This document shows, piece after piece, positions 1 through 7,675 of a DNA stretch of 48,307 nt. The translations under genes were made by a program, and so were the position numbers. The stretch is taken from the NCBI GenBank assembly GCA_018365455.1, contig JAGZJZ010000048.1, positions 1 through 48,307 of the forward strand, read 5' to 3'. Position 1 is the first letter of the stretch. Every line of letters starts with the position of its first letter. Origin of the DNA: Clostridiales bacterium. Its GTDB lineage: Bacteria > Bacillota > Clostridia > Lachnospirales > Lachnospiraceae. The notes beneath the pieces are model-generated. The model saw only the letters and a program-made list of their open reading frames with translations. It ran no database searches and was not told the DNA's origin.

Positions 1-128
1 TGCCCGCGTGCCGCCAAAAAGCGCTTCGGGAAGGTTAGAAAATGCCAGTTCTGCGTTGAGCCTTCCAAACCCCTCTCCTGGTCCGCCCCCTTCTCTTTCT
101 GTACACTGCCTCTGAATACAAAGCGTCT
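1..128 (-). repeat. Inverted, partial copy of a dispersed structured repeat
   Basis: Read on the minus strand, this stretch resembles the left half of the element at 7431-7581. Shared blocks in the same order are CGCTTTGT, GGCAGTGT, AAGAGAAGGGGGCGGACC, GGTTTGGAAGG and AACGCAGAACTG. The second, complementary arm seen in the other copy is not recognisable here, so this copy is partial or diverged, or it continues beyond the window edge. No gene is visible in 1-304. The rest of the gap is AT-rich and presumably holds the promoter of the first acetyltransferase gene, but I see no convincing -35/-10 pair. Confidence 0.65.
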
Positions 129-304
129 TACTCAGCAAAACCCAAATATTGCTATGCAAAAGAAAATATAAATATTAATATTCATGAATAGACATAGTGC
201 TTCGGATGCATTAAAATGAAAGTATACGTATTCAAAGAAATTAATAAATAATTTGCCAGCAGAGCATTCATTCAGTAAACCTATAGTGCGGAAAGGGAGG
301 AGTT

Positions 305-1072
305 ATGACTAATAAAGATATTATGGAAATTGCTATGCAGCAATCGGCATTGGACCTGAATTGCAGTGCGGAGGATTTTAAGCAAAGGGAAAATAAAGTT
401 GTTATTTCTAAGGCGAGTGACCAGGCAAGGCGTTATCTGGAGCTGCCTTTTTTCTGCAATCTGGTTTCTTACGGGAACAATATTGTGGCTTCTGTGGATC
501 CCAGAGTGAAGGAGTTTACAGCCGATTACATAAATCGTTTCCCGGTGGAGCACTGCTTTGAAACGCCGAATATCCATGTGCTGTCAAAGGAATTTAACAA
601 ATATAATAAGTCCATATGCTTTATGGCGGAATACTTCTTACCGGACGTAACCCAAGTGAACCCCTTACCTTGTGATTATGAAATCCGGATTCTGAAACAA
701 AAAGATTTTGCAAAACTCTATACCGAACAATGGAGTAATGCCCTATGCGAGAAAAGAAAACATCTGGATGTGCTGGCTGCGGCAGCTTTTGACGAAGGCA
801 AAATGATCGGCATGGCGGGGTGTTCTGCAGACTGCGATACCATGTGGCAGATCGGCATTGATGTGTTGCCGGACTATCGAAAAGGAGGCGTTGCCTCGGC
901 TCTGACCAGCAGACTGGCAATGGAGGTATTAAAACTTGGCAAGGTACCATTTTATTGTGCGGCGTGGTCCAACATCGGCTCCGTCCGCAATGCAATAAGA
1001 AGCGGATTTCGACCTGCCTGGGTGGAACTGACCGCAGTCGATCAGAAAAAGGTGGAGGAGATGATAAAGTGA
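305..1072 (+). CDS. GNAT-family N-acetyltransferase
   Basis: This 255-residue protein has a C-terminal GNAT fold. Its acetyl-CoA loop is visible around residues 185-207, where VLPDYRKGGVASALTSRLA carries an R-K-G-G-x-A variant of the Q/RxxGxG/A motif. It is followed by AAWSNIGSVRNAIRSGF, the usual N-x-x-S-x-x-x-x-x-x-x-G-F segment near the active site. The N-terminal 130 residues form an extension that matches the longer GNAT acetyltransferase class rather than minimal 150-residue members. GGGAGGAG precedes the ATG. The stop codon overlaps the GTG start of a second GNAT gene, so the two are translationally coupled. The substrate cannot be predicted from sequence. Confidence 0.88.
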   Translation: MTNKDIMEIAMQQSALDLNCSAEDFKQRENKVVISKASDQARRYLELPFFCNLVSYGNNIVASVDPRVKEFTADYINRFPVEHCFETPNIHVLSKEFNKYNKSICFMAEYFLPDVTQVNPLPCDYEIRILKQKDFAKLYTEQWSNALCEKRKHLDVLAAAAFDEGKMIGMAGCSADCDTMWQIGIDVLPDYRKGGVASALTSRLAMEVLKLGKVPFYCAAWSNIGSVRNAIRSGFRPAWVELTAVDQKKVEEMIK

Positions 1073-1575
1073 CAGGAGATACAAAGAAAATAAGAGTAAT
1101 GACCAGCAAAGATACAGAAAGAGCGGCATACATCGTCAATGAGTGTTGGAAGACAACTTATCAGGGATATGTTGCTGATGTACAGCTTTCAACCCAGTGG
1201 TGCCAAAAGCGTGCAGATGCCATCCGAAGCGAGGTGGAAAGCGGATCTTTGGAAAACTTTGTGTATGATGATGGAGAGGTACAGGGGATTCTTACCTGCG
1301 GAAAGTGCTGTGACGGGGATAAAACAGATGCATTTGAGTTGTGGAGAATATATGTGGATGTTGAAAAACAGGGACAGAAAATCGGAAGCAAATTATTGAA
1401 GTTTGGTGAGAATCTGGCGAGAGAAGAGGGATTTTCTGAAATCATTATATGGGCATTTTCAAAGAATAAACCTGCATGTGAATTTTACAGGAAAAATGGA
1501 TATGAGATATTAGATAAAAAACAGCTTGGAGAAAATTTCCATGCAGAGGGAGTCCGTTTTAGGAAGATCATATAA
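1069..1575 (+). CDS. GNAT-family N-acetyltransferase (second of a coupled pair)
   Basis: This is a minimal GNAT enzyme of 168 residues. The acetyl-CoA binding segment is RIYVDVEKQGQKIGSKLL (Q-x-x-K-I-G), followed by IIIWAFSKNKPACEFYRKNGY, a typical beta5/alpha4 region ending in FYxKxGY. I chose the GTG at 1069, which overlaps the upstream TGA and has GGTGGAGGAG nine bases before it. An in-frame start at 955 would add 38 residues of out-of-frame upstream coding sequence and has no support. Coupling to the preceding, longer GNAT suggests the two act together or as a heteromeric or bifunctional set. The substrate is unknown. Confidence 0.85.
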   Translation: MTGDTKKIRVMTSKDTERAAYIVNECWKTTYQGYVADVQLSTQWCQKRADAIRSEVESGSLENFVYDDGEVQGILTCGKCCDGDKTDAFELWRIYVDVEKQGQKIGSKLLKFGENLAREEGFSEIIIWAFSKNKPACEFYRKNGYEILDKKQLGENFHAEGVRFRKII

Positions 1576-1603
1576 TTATTACAGGGAGAATGGGAGAAAA
1601 AGA

Positions 1604-3820
1604 ATGAAAAAGAGAAAAGGTTTCAAAACGGCTGCACAGATGGTATTGATTTTTATATGCCTGATTTATTCCATGCCTGTTTTTGCAAAAGAAGCAGTTA
1701 CAGAAGTTGAAAGTGACGGTAAATTTCATGTAGTGACAGAAGGTGTAATTGAAACGGAGATAAATAATGAAACAGAGTTAATTGGTGAAACAGAGTCAGA
1801 AGAGATAACAGAGTTAAATAATGTAACAGAAGTAAATGATCAGTCGGAAGAGAATACAGAATCAGTTGACCAGACATGGAAAGAAGAAAAGAGGGAAAAG
1901 ACAAACAAAAGTACAACGGATGCAGATAATCAGAAAGATGATTTTGAATTTCTGTCCATTACACAGTCTGACAAGAGCATCAGTACACTAAAGCGGTTTG
2001 AAGGGGTGATAACATGGAAAGACGAACGGGAAAACTGGTGGCAGGAGCATCCATGCAAGATCACAATTAAAGTTGGGAAAGATACTTATACAAAGGATAT
2101 TAATTTGAGAATGTATTCCAGTGGCGAATATTCTCAGGATTTTTACATAAATTTTCCTGACCAGTTAGATGGAACGATTTTAGAAATTCAAATATCAGAT
2201 GAGGAAGGAAGAAGCATCCGAGAGGTATTTACGCTTAAAAATGTACCGAAGAAAATTGATAACCTGCGAAGCAAAGATATTTATAATACTTATTATTGTG
2301 ATGTCACAGATGACTTAGAACATGACATATTTATAGATATCACCTTATATATAGGCGGGGATCAGTATAAAGGGGAAAATACAAGATACATAACGAATCA
2401 AAAGCATGGTTATTCTTTTAAATTAAACAAGAAATATAAAAGTGGAACCAAATACCAGATCAAGTTTATTGGTGAGCAATCAGGATACTATAGTAGTGTC
2501 TCGGGGACAGTTGAGGCATATGGTGAAGTGCTTAACTGTACGATGAATGAATTAGATGATACTTCCACAGAAGTGACCGGATCCATTACTAATTATCTGA
2601 AAGATGATATCAGCAAGGATGGAGAGGAACTTTATATTATAACGTTGAAAATAGGTAATGAGAAAGTTACTTATTATACATCAACATTAAAACATGGTGA
2701 AAAGACAAATTTTAAATTCCAAACGAAATATTTATATAAGGCAGGTACAGCATATCAACTTGAATTCGAAGGCCTATACTCCCGTGTTGTAAAAACGATC
2801 AGCAGAAAAATAAAACATAATCCAAAGTTGGATGGCTGCTACCGTATTAAAGCGGGTCCCCTGTATGATGATCAAACGTCTTTTCGATTTTCAATATCGG
2901 ACGGAAGCTATTCAGACACTTATATTTCAGAATATGTGTTAGTTACAGTAACAATTGGAGGTAAGCAGTATACATATAAATTTGACAGTGATGATATTTA
3001 TGAATATTCTATGTTTTATGATGGACAGAAGACTATAAAACTGCCAAAAAACTATAAAAAAAATCAATCCTATACCATAAGTATTCAGGGAATATCAACT
3101 GGGGCTAAGGCACTCATTACGAAAAAAGTTGTTCACAGTAAAAAAGCACCTTCTTTGAAAGCTGATAAAATTACATATCAGGATAATTATATTACTGGAA
3201 AAACTTTGAAAAATTCAAAGGTACAGGTTAAAATAGGCAAGAAAACATACAAAGGAAAAGCAAACAGCCATGGTAAATACCGGATAAAAATAAAACAACA
3301 AAAAATAGGTACAAAATGCAAAGTAACGGCTATCTCATCATTGAATGGGAATAAGAAGACTGTTACAGCCAAAATAAAAAATGCGTCTGTAATCCTCAGA
3401 GGAAGCAATACTATTTATAAAGATTCCAGAAGCATAGATGGAGAAATTCAGGGTGCAGCAAAGGGAGATTATGTTGTAGCGATAATAGAAGGAAGAACTT
3501 ATAAAGGAAAAATCAATACGAAAACGAACCGATATTCCATACCCATGGCAGCAAATAATCCGGGAACAGCTCAGATTGTTGTGTATAATAAATTTAAACA
3601 AAGGTTAACATCACAAACAGAGACAATTTATTTATCAGACACCATATATGTGGGAATGCATGTATCTCAAGTAGTTCAGACAACATTTGGCAGACCTAAT
3701 TATATTAACCGGTATTTATCAGGGGCACTGGAGCAGTGGGTATATCGAAAGGGAAGTTACACGCTGTATTTATATGTTCAAAATGGTGTAGTTACTTCTT
3801 TTGATAAGATTTATATATAA
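1604..3820 (+). CDS. Secreted Ig-like repeat protein with BamE/SmpA-like C-terminus
   Basis: A 738-residue exported protein. A positively charged N-terminus (MKKRKGF) leads to a hydrophobic core and a signal cleavage site near PVFAKEA (about residue 29). Residues about 30-110 are a Glu/Thr-rich acidic spacer. About six Ig-like modules follow, recognisable by a recurring strand of the form [IV]-x-[IV]-x-I-G-x-x-x-Y (for example ITIKVGKDTYTKD, ITLYIGGDQYKGE, VTVTIGGKQYTYK, VQVKIGKKTYKGK). The last 55 residues (GMHVSQVVQTTFGRP, then EQWVYRKGSYTLYLYVQNG) resemble the small SmpA/BamE fold. There is no LPXTG sorting signal. The ATG at 1604 follows a GGGAGAA site; an in-frame start at 1526 would overlap the GNAT gene and spoil the signal peptide. 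Composition is clearly more AT-rich than the flanking genes, suggesting separate ancestry. Role unknown, presumably cell-surface. Confidence 0.8.
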   Translation: MKKRKGFKTAAQMVLIFICLIYSMPVFAKEAVTEVESDGKFHVVTEGVIETEINNETELIGETESEEITELNNVTEVNDQSEENTESVDQTWKEEKREKTNKSTTDADNQKDDFEFLSITQSDKSISTLKRFEGVITWKDERENWWQEHPCKITIKVGKDTYTKDINLRMYSSGEYSQDFYINFPDQLDGTILEIQISDEEGRSIREVFTLKNVPKKIDNLRSKDIYNTYYCDVTDDLEHDIFIDITLYIGGDQYKGENTRYITNQKHGYSFKLNKKYKSGTKYQIKFIGEQSGYYSSVSGTVEAYGEVLNCTMNELDDTSTEVTGSITNYLKDDISKDGEELYIITLKIGNEKVTYYTSTLKHGEKTNFKFQTKYLYKAGTAYQLEFEGLYSRVVKTISRKIKHNPKLDGCYRIKAGPLYDDQTSFRFSISDGSYSDTYISEYVLVTVTIGGKQYTYKFDSDDIYEYSMFYDGQKTIKLPKNYKKNQSYTISIQGISTGAKALITKKVVHSKKAPSLKADKITYQDNYITGKTLKNSKVQVKIGKKTYKGKANSHGKYRIKIKQQKIGTKCKVTAISSLNGNKKTVTAKIKNASVILRGSNTIYKDSRSIDGEIQGAAKGDYVVAIIEGRTYKGKINTKTNRYSIPMAANNPGTAQIVVYNKFKQRLTSQTETIYLSDTIYVGMHVSQVVQTTFGRPNYINRYLSGALEQWVYRKGSYTLYLYVQNGVVTSFDKIYI

Positions 3821-3923
3821 TGGCAAAAAGTTAAGACAGAGCATCCATGTTGTTTGACCGTATAGAGAACAGAAGAAAGGCTAATAATAAAAAGAACAAT
3901 AATGGATAGAAAGAGGAATAAAA

Positions 3924-4181
3924 GTGAGCAATATGGAAAATGAAAATCAAAAGCAGGGGCAGAACCGCTTCTTAGAATTTATTATGGAGCGGGTGGCATC
4001 CGGAAATGAAGAAGAGGCGAAAGGCCTTCTTTCTGACAGTTTCTACAGAATGGATCAGGGGAAACTGACGAAAGAATATCTGGAGGAATTTATGCCAAAG
4101 CTGTTATTACTTCTAAAAGAGGAATATATTGAAGAAGTAACGCGTATTATGGTTGACTTCAATTCCAGAAATGTTAATTGA
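3924..4181 (+). CDS. Small hypothetical protein, 85 residues
   Basis: A short, charged, mostly helical protein without a signal peptide or a recognised domain. Its hydrophilic N-terminus (NMENENQKQGQNRF) is followed by two amphipathic helices rich in Leu, Glu and Lys. I use the GTG at 3924, preceded by AAGAGG; an ATG nine bases downstream is an alternative start. It sits about 100 bases after the secreted repeat protein and directly before a strong terminator. Small helical proteins of this kind occur widely in Clostridia, but I do not recognise this one. Confidence 0.65.
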   Translation: MSNMENENQKQGQNRFLEFIMERVASGNEEEAKGLLSDSFYRMDQGKLTKEYLEEFMPKLLLLLKEEYIEEVTRIMVDFNSRNVN

Positions 4182-4191
4182 TAGATGTCTA

Positions 4192-4253
4192 ATAAAAAAA
4201 CCCGGAAGCAGACAGTGTCATAATTTTCTGTCTGCATCCGGGATTTTTATTTT
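4192..4253. terminator. Bidirectional intrinsic terminator
   Basis: A 15-base stem, CCCGGAAGCAGACAG against CTGTCTGCATCCGGG (one internal mismatch), with a 12-base loop. It is flanked by an A-run on the left and ATTTTTATTTT on the right, so it can end transcription of the small plus-strand gene and of the minus-strand treR remnant. Confidence 0.9.
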
Positions 4254-4597
4254 CTGGTTGCCGTATCCTGAAAGCAAAAATAGTCAGGACGATGGCGGGA
4301 TTGGGTAAATTCGAACATAACCCCATCGTCATTATATGTCTGGCTGCTGATTACCGCCATGCAGTTATAGCCGTTTAATTCCATATGTTTTTCATCAATT
4401 TCAGTGACCCGTTCTACAGTCATGGTCCGTTTACTGGTGACAATGGAAATGTCTAGGGTATGCTCCAGATAATCATAAATGGAATTCCGGGCGATATCTT
4501 CGGTAAGTCCGGTTACAACACTTTTTAGAAAATAATTGTGGTCGATGATCAGGGCTTTTCCGTCCAGATAGCGCAGTCGCTGAACATAGTATAATTA
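4247..4597 (-). pseudogene. treR: treR-like GntR/UTRA regulator, C-terminal fragment only
   Basis: The minus strand has an open frame ending in TAA at 4247-4249. It reads as the C-terminal two-thirds of a UTRA ligand-binding domain of a GntR/HutC regulator, closest in pattern to the trehalose repressor TreR: YYVQRLRYLDGKALIIDHNY, then FLKSVVTGLTEDIARNSIY, ending FEFTQSRHRPDYF. The wHTH DNA-binding domain and the start of the UTRA domain are missing. The frame opens abruptly at about 4594 with an in-frame stop just upstream, where sequence of a different gene begins. TreR rather than another sugar regulator is inferred from the adjoining 'treC fragment. Confidence 0.8.
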
Positions 4598-4807
4598 AAG
4601 AATCCATCGGTTATGGCTTATAGGCGCACCTATAAAGGGGAAATACTGGTGGCTGCCAGCAACTTCTACGGAAAAGAAGCGATGTGGAATCCGGAAACGG
4701 ATCTTAAAGATTATCAATATCTCCTTGGCAATTACAGTGGCAGGCTGCCGGAGAAAGTGACGGTTCTTCGTCCATATGAAACCAGGTTGTACTATAGAAA
4801 TAAGTAG
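4598..4807 (+). pseudogene. treC: treC-like GH13 alpha-glucosidase, C-terminal fragment only
   Basis: About 68 codons corresponding to the C-terminal beta-sandwich of a GH13 trehalose-6-phosphate hydrolase or oligo-1,6-glucosidase: NPSVMAYRRTYKGEILVAAS, then NFYGKEAMW, YQYLLGNYSG and TVLRPYETRLYYR just before the stop. These match the tail of the family (xAYxRxYxGExLLVxxNF ... LLGNY ... LRPYExxxY). The catalytic barrel is absent. An ATG at 4613 opens a 64-codon frame but lies within the conserved tail and is not a real start. The fragment abuts the treR fragment back to back, so one deletion removed both N-terminal halves and the shared promoter. Confidence 0.82.
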
Positions 4808-4850
4808 TGGCAGTAACCGGAATCGTGGCAGAACGGTGTGAGCGTGCATA

Positions 4851-4912
4851 AAAAAGCAACCGGCGAGCAGTTGGATTTGATTAAAATCCCCTTGCAGCCG
4901 GTTGCTTTTTGA
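4851..4912. terminator. Bidirectional intrinsic terminator
   Basis: Stem AGCAACCGGC / GCCGGTTGCT with A5 before it and T5 after it. It serves the lost treC on the plus strand and the superoxide reductase gene on the minus strand. Confidence 0.85.
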
Positions 4913-4917
4913 TTCTT

Positions 4918-5304
4918 TTAAACTTCTGTTTTCCAGAAACCATGCAGATTGCAATAAGCATATGCTGCAATCGCTTCATCCCCATCTGCCAATACAAAGT
5001 TCGCTACCGGCTCACAGGTTGGGCAGAGATTGATTCTCTGACAACCCATTTTCGTCTGAAGATATACCCAGGCAATGCTGTGTTCTTCTGTCATGGGATG
5101 ATAAATACTGCCCACTTTAACGGTTACCTGGTTACCGCTGACTTCAATAATGGGAAGATGTTTTTCGGTTGCTCCCTCGGATGTATTGGGTTTTAATTCC
5201 GTAAAATCCTGACAGGTACAGGATGAGGTGGGATTGCCGGGGCTGATTACTTCCAGGACAAGATGATTTTCTTTATCAATGATAAATTTAGGCTCTAAAT
5301 GCAT
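4918..5304 (-). CDS. Superoxide reductase (desulfoferrodoxin family), desulforedoxin site lost
   Basis: This 128-residue protein reduces superoxide to peroxide in the cytoplasm of anaerobes, usually with rubredoxin as electron donor. The catalytic Fe(His)4(Cys) centre is complete: E47-K48-H49 (EKHLP), H69 and H75 in HPMTEEHS, and C118 and H121 in YCNLHGFW. The N-terminal 40 residues align with the desulforedoxin domain of class I enzymes (ending TELKPNTSEGATEKH), but the first CxxC is missing and the second pair has become CTC, so the accessory FeS4 site cannot form. The gene has GGAGG before its ATG and stands alone between two terminator/promoter regions. Confidence 0.93.
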   Translation of the reverse strand: MHLEPKFIIDKENHLVLEVISPGNPTSSCTCQDFTELKPNTSEGATEKHLPIIEVSGNQVTVKVGSIYHPMTEEHSIAWVYLQTKMGCQRINLCPTCEPVANFVLADGDEAIAAYAYCNLHGFWKTEV

Positions 5305-5554
5305 GTTGGTTCCTCCAATTAATTATTTTTCCTTATTTATCTTTACCATAAATAAATATCTTATGTATGAAAGCGAGTTGTATCCTGCCATCCGCATGGA
5401 CAGCTTTTTGGTATATTTGCTCCGAATTCAGGTTACAGAGCGCGATTGTCGCCCTTCATTCGGGATAAATCTCCCACAAACTGTGACGCACAGCTGTCAG
5501 AAAATAATTATCATATACGCTTTTATTTTAAATACATTAGTTTTCAGAATGTCC

Positions 5555-5583
5555 TTGGCAAATCGGACAGAATATCTTATAAT
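5555..5583 (+). promoter_or_regulatory. Sigma-A type promoter for the Vat-like acetyltransferase gene
   Basis: TTGGCA at 5555-5560 and TATAAT at 5578-5583 are separated by 17 bases. The start site would lie about 140 bases before the acetyltransferase start codon, leaving a sizeable leader. Nothing else is recognisable in the 5305-5733 gap. Confidence 0.7.
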
Positions 5584-5733
5584 GGCTAAAATAAATGATA
5601 TTTCAAAGATTAAGTCTGATTATCACAGATACAGGAGAAGAATAAGGGGGAAAGCCAGGTGAAACGCTGTATTGCATAGACTGGAATAGGAAAAGAATGA
5701 CCTGAAAACCAATATGAAACAGGAGGATTTGTA

Positions 5734-6363
5734 ATGACTATTCCAGGAAATAAAAAATATCCAAGAAGTAATGATAAAGAAACCGTGTATTTAGACCAGG
5801 TGGTATCAAACCCCAATATTAAAGTGGGAAAATATACGATCTATAATGATTTTGAAAAGGATCCTGCAGATTTTGAAAAGAACAATGTATTATATCACTA
5901 TCCCGTTAATCAGGACCGGCTGGTCATAGGGAAATTCTGTTCCATAGCCTGTGGAGCTAAGTTTCTGTTTAACAGTGCCAATCATGCCAGGGGTTCCCTT
6001 TCTAACTATACATTCCCCATCTTTTTTGAAGAGTGGGAACGGAAGAAAGAAAATGTGACGGATGCCTGGGATAACAAGGGAGATATTGTGATCGGAAATG
6101 ATGTCTGGATTGGATACGATGCCATAATTATGGCGGGCGTTCATATCGGTGACGGAGCTGTTATTGGAACCAGAGCAGTCGTAACAAAGGATGTGCCGCC
6201 CTATACGATAGTAGGCGGAGTTCCGGCAAGGAAGATTAAAATGCGCTTTGACAGCCAGACAGTGGAAGACCTGCTGGAATTAAAATGGTGGGACTGGACA
6301 AGTGAAAAAATTAAGAAAAATCTCTCTCTGATTATGAGCGGGGATATAAATGGATTGAAGTAA
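5734..6363 (+). CDS. Vat/CatB-type hexapeptide acetyltransferase
   Basis: A 209-residue left-handed beta-helix acetyltransferase of the xenobiotic class (streptogramin A or chloramphenicol CatB enzymes), which O-acetylates drugs using acetyl-CoA. The N-terminus contains LYHYP, DRLVIGKFCSIACG and the catalytic His in NSANH (H84). Hexapeptide repeats follow (IVIGNDVWIGYDAIIMAGV, IGDGAVIGTRAVV), then PARKIKMRF and LLELKWWDW, matching Vat proteins along their whole length. GGAGG lies seven bases before the ATG. Many chromosomal Clostridia carry such genes without known resistance, so the drug substrate is open. It is followed 24 bases later by the RlaP-like gene. Confidence 0.9.
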   Translation: MTIPGNKKYPRSNDKETVYLDQVVSNPNIKVGKYTIYNDFEKDPADFEKNNVLYHYPVNQDRLVIGKFCSIACGAKFLFNSANHARGSLSNYTFPIFFEEWERKKENVTDAWDNKGDIVIGNDVWIGYDAIIMAGVHIGDGAVIGTRAVVTKDVPPYTIVGGVPARKIKMRFDSQTVEDLLELKWWDWTSEKIKKNLSLIMSGDINGLK

Positions 6364-6387
6364 GGAAAAATTGGAAAGGAAATTTGG

Positions 6388-7413
6388 GTGGAAACCATGA
6401 ACTTTAAAAACCTGATACATACACCGGAGTATGATTTCCTCTGGCAGAACGAGCATCTTGGGGAAAACCTGATTCTCCTTTCCGTTGCAGGAAGTTATGC
6501 TTACGGGACAAATAACGAATTCAGCGATTATGATATCCGTGGGATTGCGGTCAACCGTAAATCCGATCTGATCGGGCTTAGCAGCTATGATCAATATGTG
6601 GACCAAATTACGGATACGACCATTTACACCTTTAACAAGATTATAAAATTATTAATGGACTGTAATCCCAATACCTGTGAAATGCTGGGCTTAAGGGAGG
6701 ACCATTATCTGTATTTATCGCCAATCGGGCAGGAGCTGCTGGATCATAAAAATTTATTTTTATCCAAACGTGCCATTCATTCATTTGGAGGCTATGCCGG
6801 ACAGCAGCTGAGGCGCCTGCAAAACGCCCTGGCAAGGGATACAATGCCCCAGGCTGAAAGAGAACAGCATATACTGCGGTCGGTAGAAAATTCCATGTAC
6901 AATTTTCAGGAACGTTATGCTCACTTTGCAAATGGCAGCCTGCATATTTATCTGGACAAAGCCGTAAATCCGGAATTTGAGCAGGAGATCTTTATGGATA
7001 CGCATTTGAATCATTATCCATTGAGGGATTACCGCAATATCTGGTGTGAGTTGAACAATGTGGTGAAAGAGTATGACAAGATCGGGAAACGTAATCATAA
7101 AAAGGATGAAAATCATCTGAATAAGCATGCGATGCATCTGCTTCGGCTTTTCATGATGGCAATTGATATCCTGGAAAAAGAAGAGATATGCACTTACCGG
7201 GAAAAAGAACATGATTTACTGATGAGTGTGAGAAATGGAGCATTTCAGCGGGAAGACGGCATGTACCGGGATGAATTTTATGAAATTTTATCAGGATACG
7301 AAAAACGTCTGGAAGAAGCAGCGAAAAATACCTCTTTACCGGATCAACCAGATAATCAGAAAATTGAAGATTTCGTAATGAGTGTTAACCAGCGGGTTAT
7401 TATAGGGATTTAA
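6388..7413 (+). CDS. RlaP-like predicted nucleotidyltransferase
   Basis: A 341-residue protein of the DNA polymerase beta-type nucleotidyltransferase superfamily (COG3541/RlaP group). Residues 34-51 contain AGSYAYGTNNEFSDYDIRG, with the G-S motif (G35-S36) and the two metal-binding aspartates D47 and D49. The rest is helical (LRRLQNALARD, NKHAMHLLRLFMMAIDIL), as in the family. RlaP proteins have been linked by gene context to RNA repair, but no ligase or other repair partner lies nearby. I use GTG 6388, which has GGAAAGGA eight bases upstream; ATG 6397 is the alternative. It is probably co-transcribed with the Vat-like gene. Confidence 0.8.
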   Translation: METMNFKNLIHTPEYDFLWQNEHLGENLILLSVAGSYAYGTNNEFSDYDIRGIAVNRKSDLIGLSSYDQYVDQITDTTIYTFNKIIKLLMDCNPNTCEMLGLREDHYLYLSPIGQELLDHKNLFLSKRAIHSFGGYAGQQLRRLQNALARDTMPQAEREQHILRSVENSMYNFQERYAHFANGSLHIYLDKAVNPEFEQEIFMDTHLNHYPLRDYRNIWCELNNVVKEYDKIGKRNHKKDENHLNKHAMHLLRLFMMAIDILEKEEICTYREKEHDLLMSVRNGAFQREDGMYRDEFYEILSGYEKRLEEAAKNTSLPDQPDNQKIEDFVMSVNQRVIIGI

Positions 7414-7430
7414 AACAGAAATGATTAAAT

Positions 7431-7581
7431 ACGCTTTGTGTAGGAAGGCAGTGTGTGGTAAGAGAAGGGGGCGGACCGGGACTGAGGTTTGGAAGGATTA
7501 ACGCAGAACTGCTACACGCCTTCCAAAACCCAGTCCCGGTCCCCCCTTCTCTTTGTGAGATGCAGTTTGCTGATACAAAGC
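7431..7581 (+). repeat. 150-bp structured repeat with long inverted arms
   Basis: Arms at 7461-7496 and 7519-7552 are near-complementary over about 34 bases (AGAGAAGGGGG...TTTGGAAGG against CCTTCCAAA...CCCCTTCTCT), with a 22-base loop. An outer pair GCTTTGT / ACAAAGC closes the element. It lies between the convergent ends of the RlaP-like gene and the lysozyme gene. The left half recurs in inverted orientation at the window start. No coding potential is seen; open frames across it are artefacts of the palindrome. Confidence 0.8.
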
Positions 7582-7675
7582 TGGTTTTCTCAGAATGTTT
7601 GTACCCTGGGGTGTGGCGGACACTATTGAGATAGAACGGATATAGAGCAAGTGACCTGAAAAGTGCGTTATAGTA

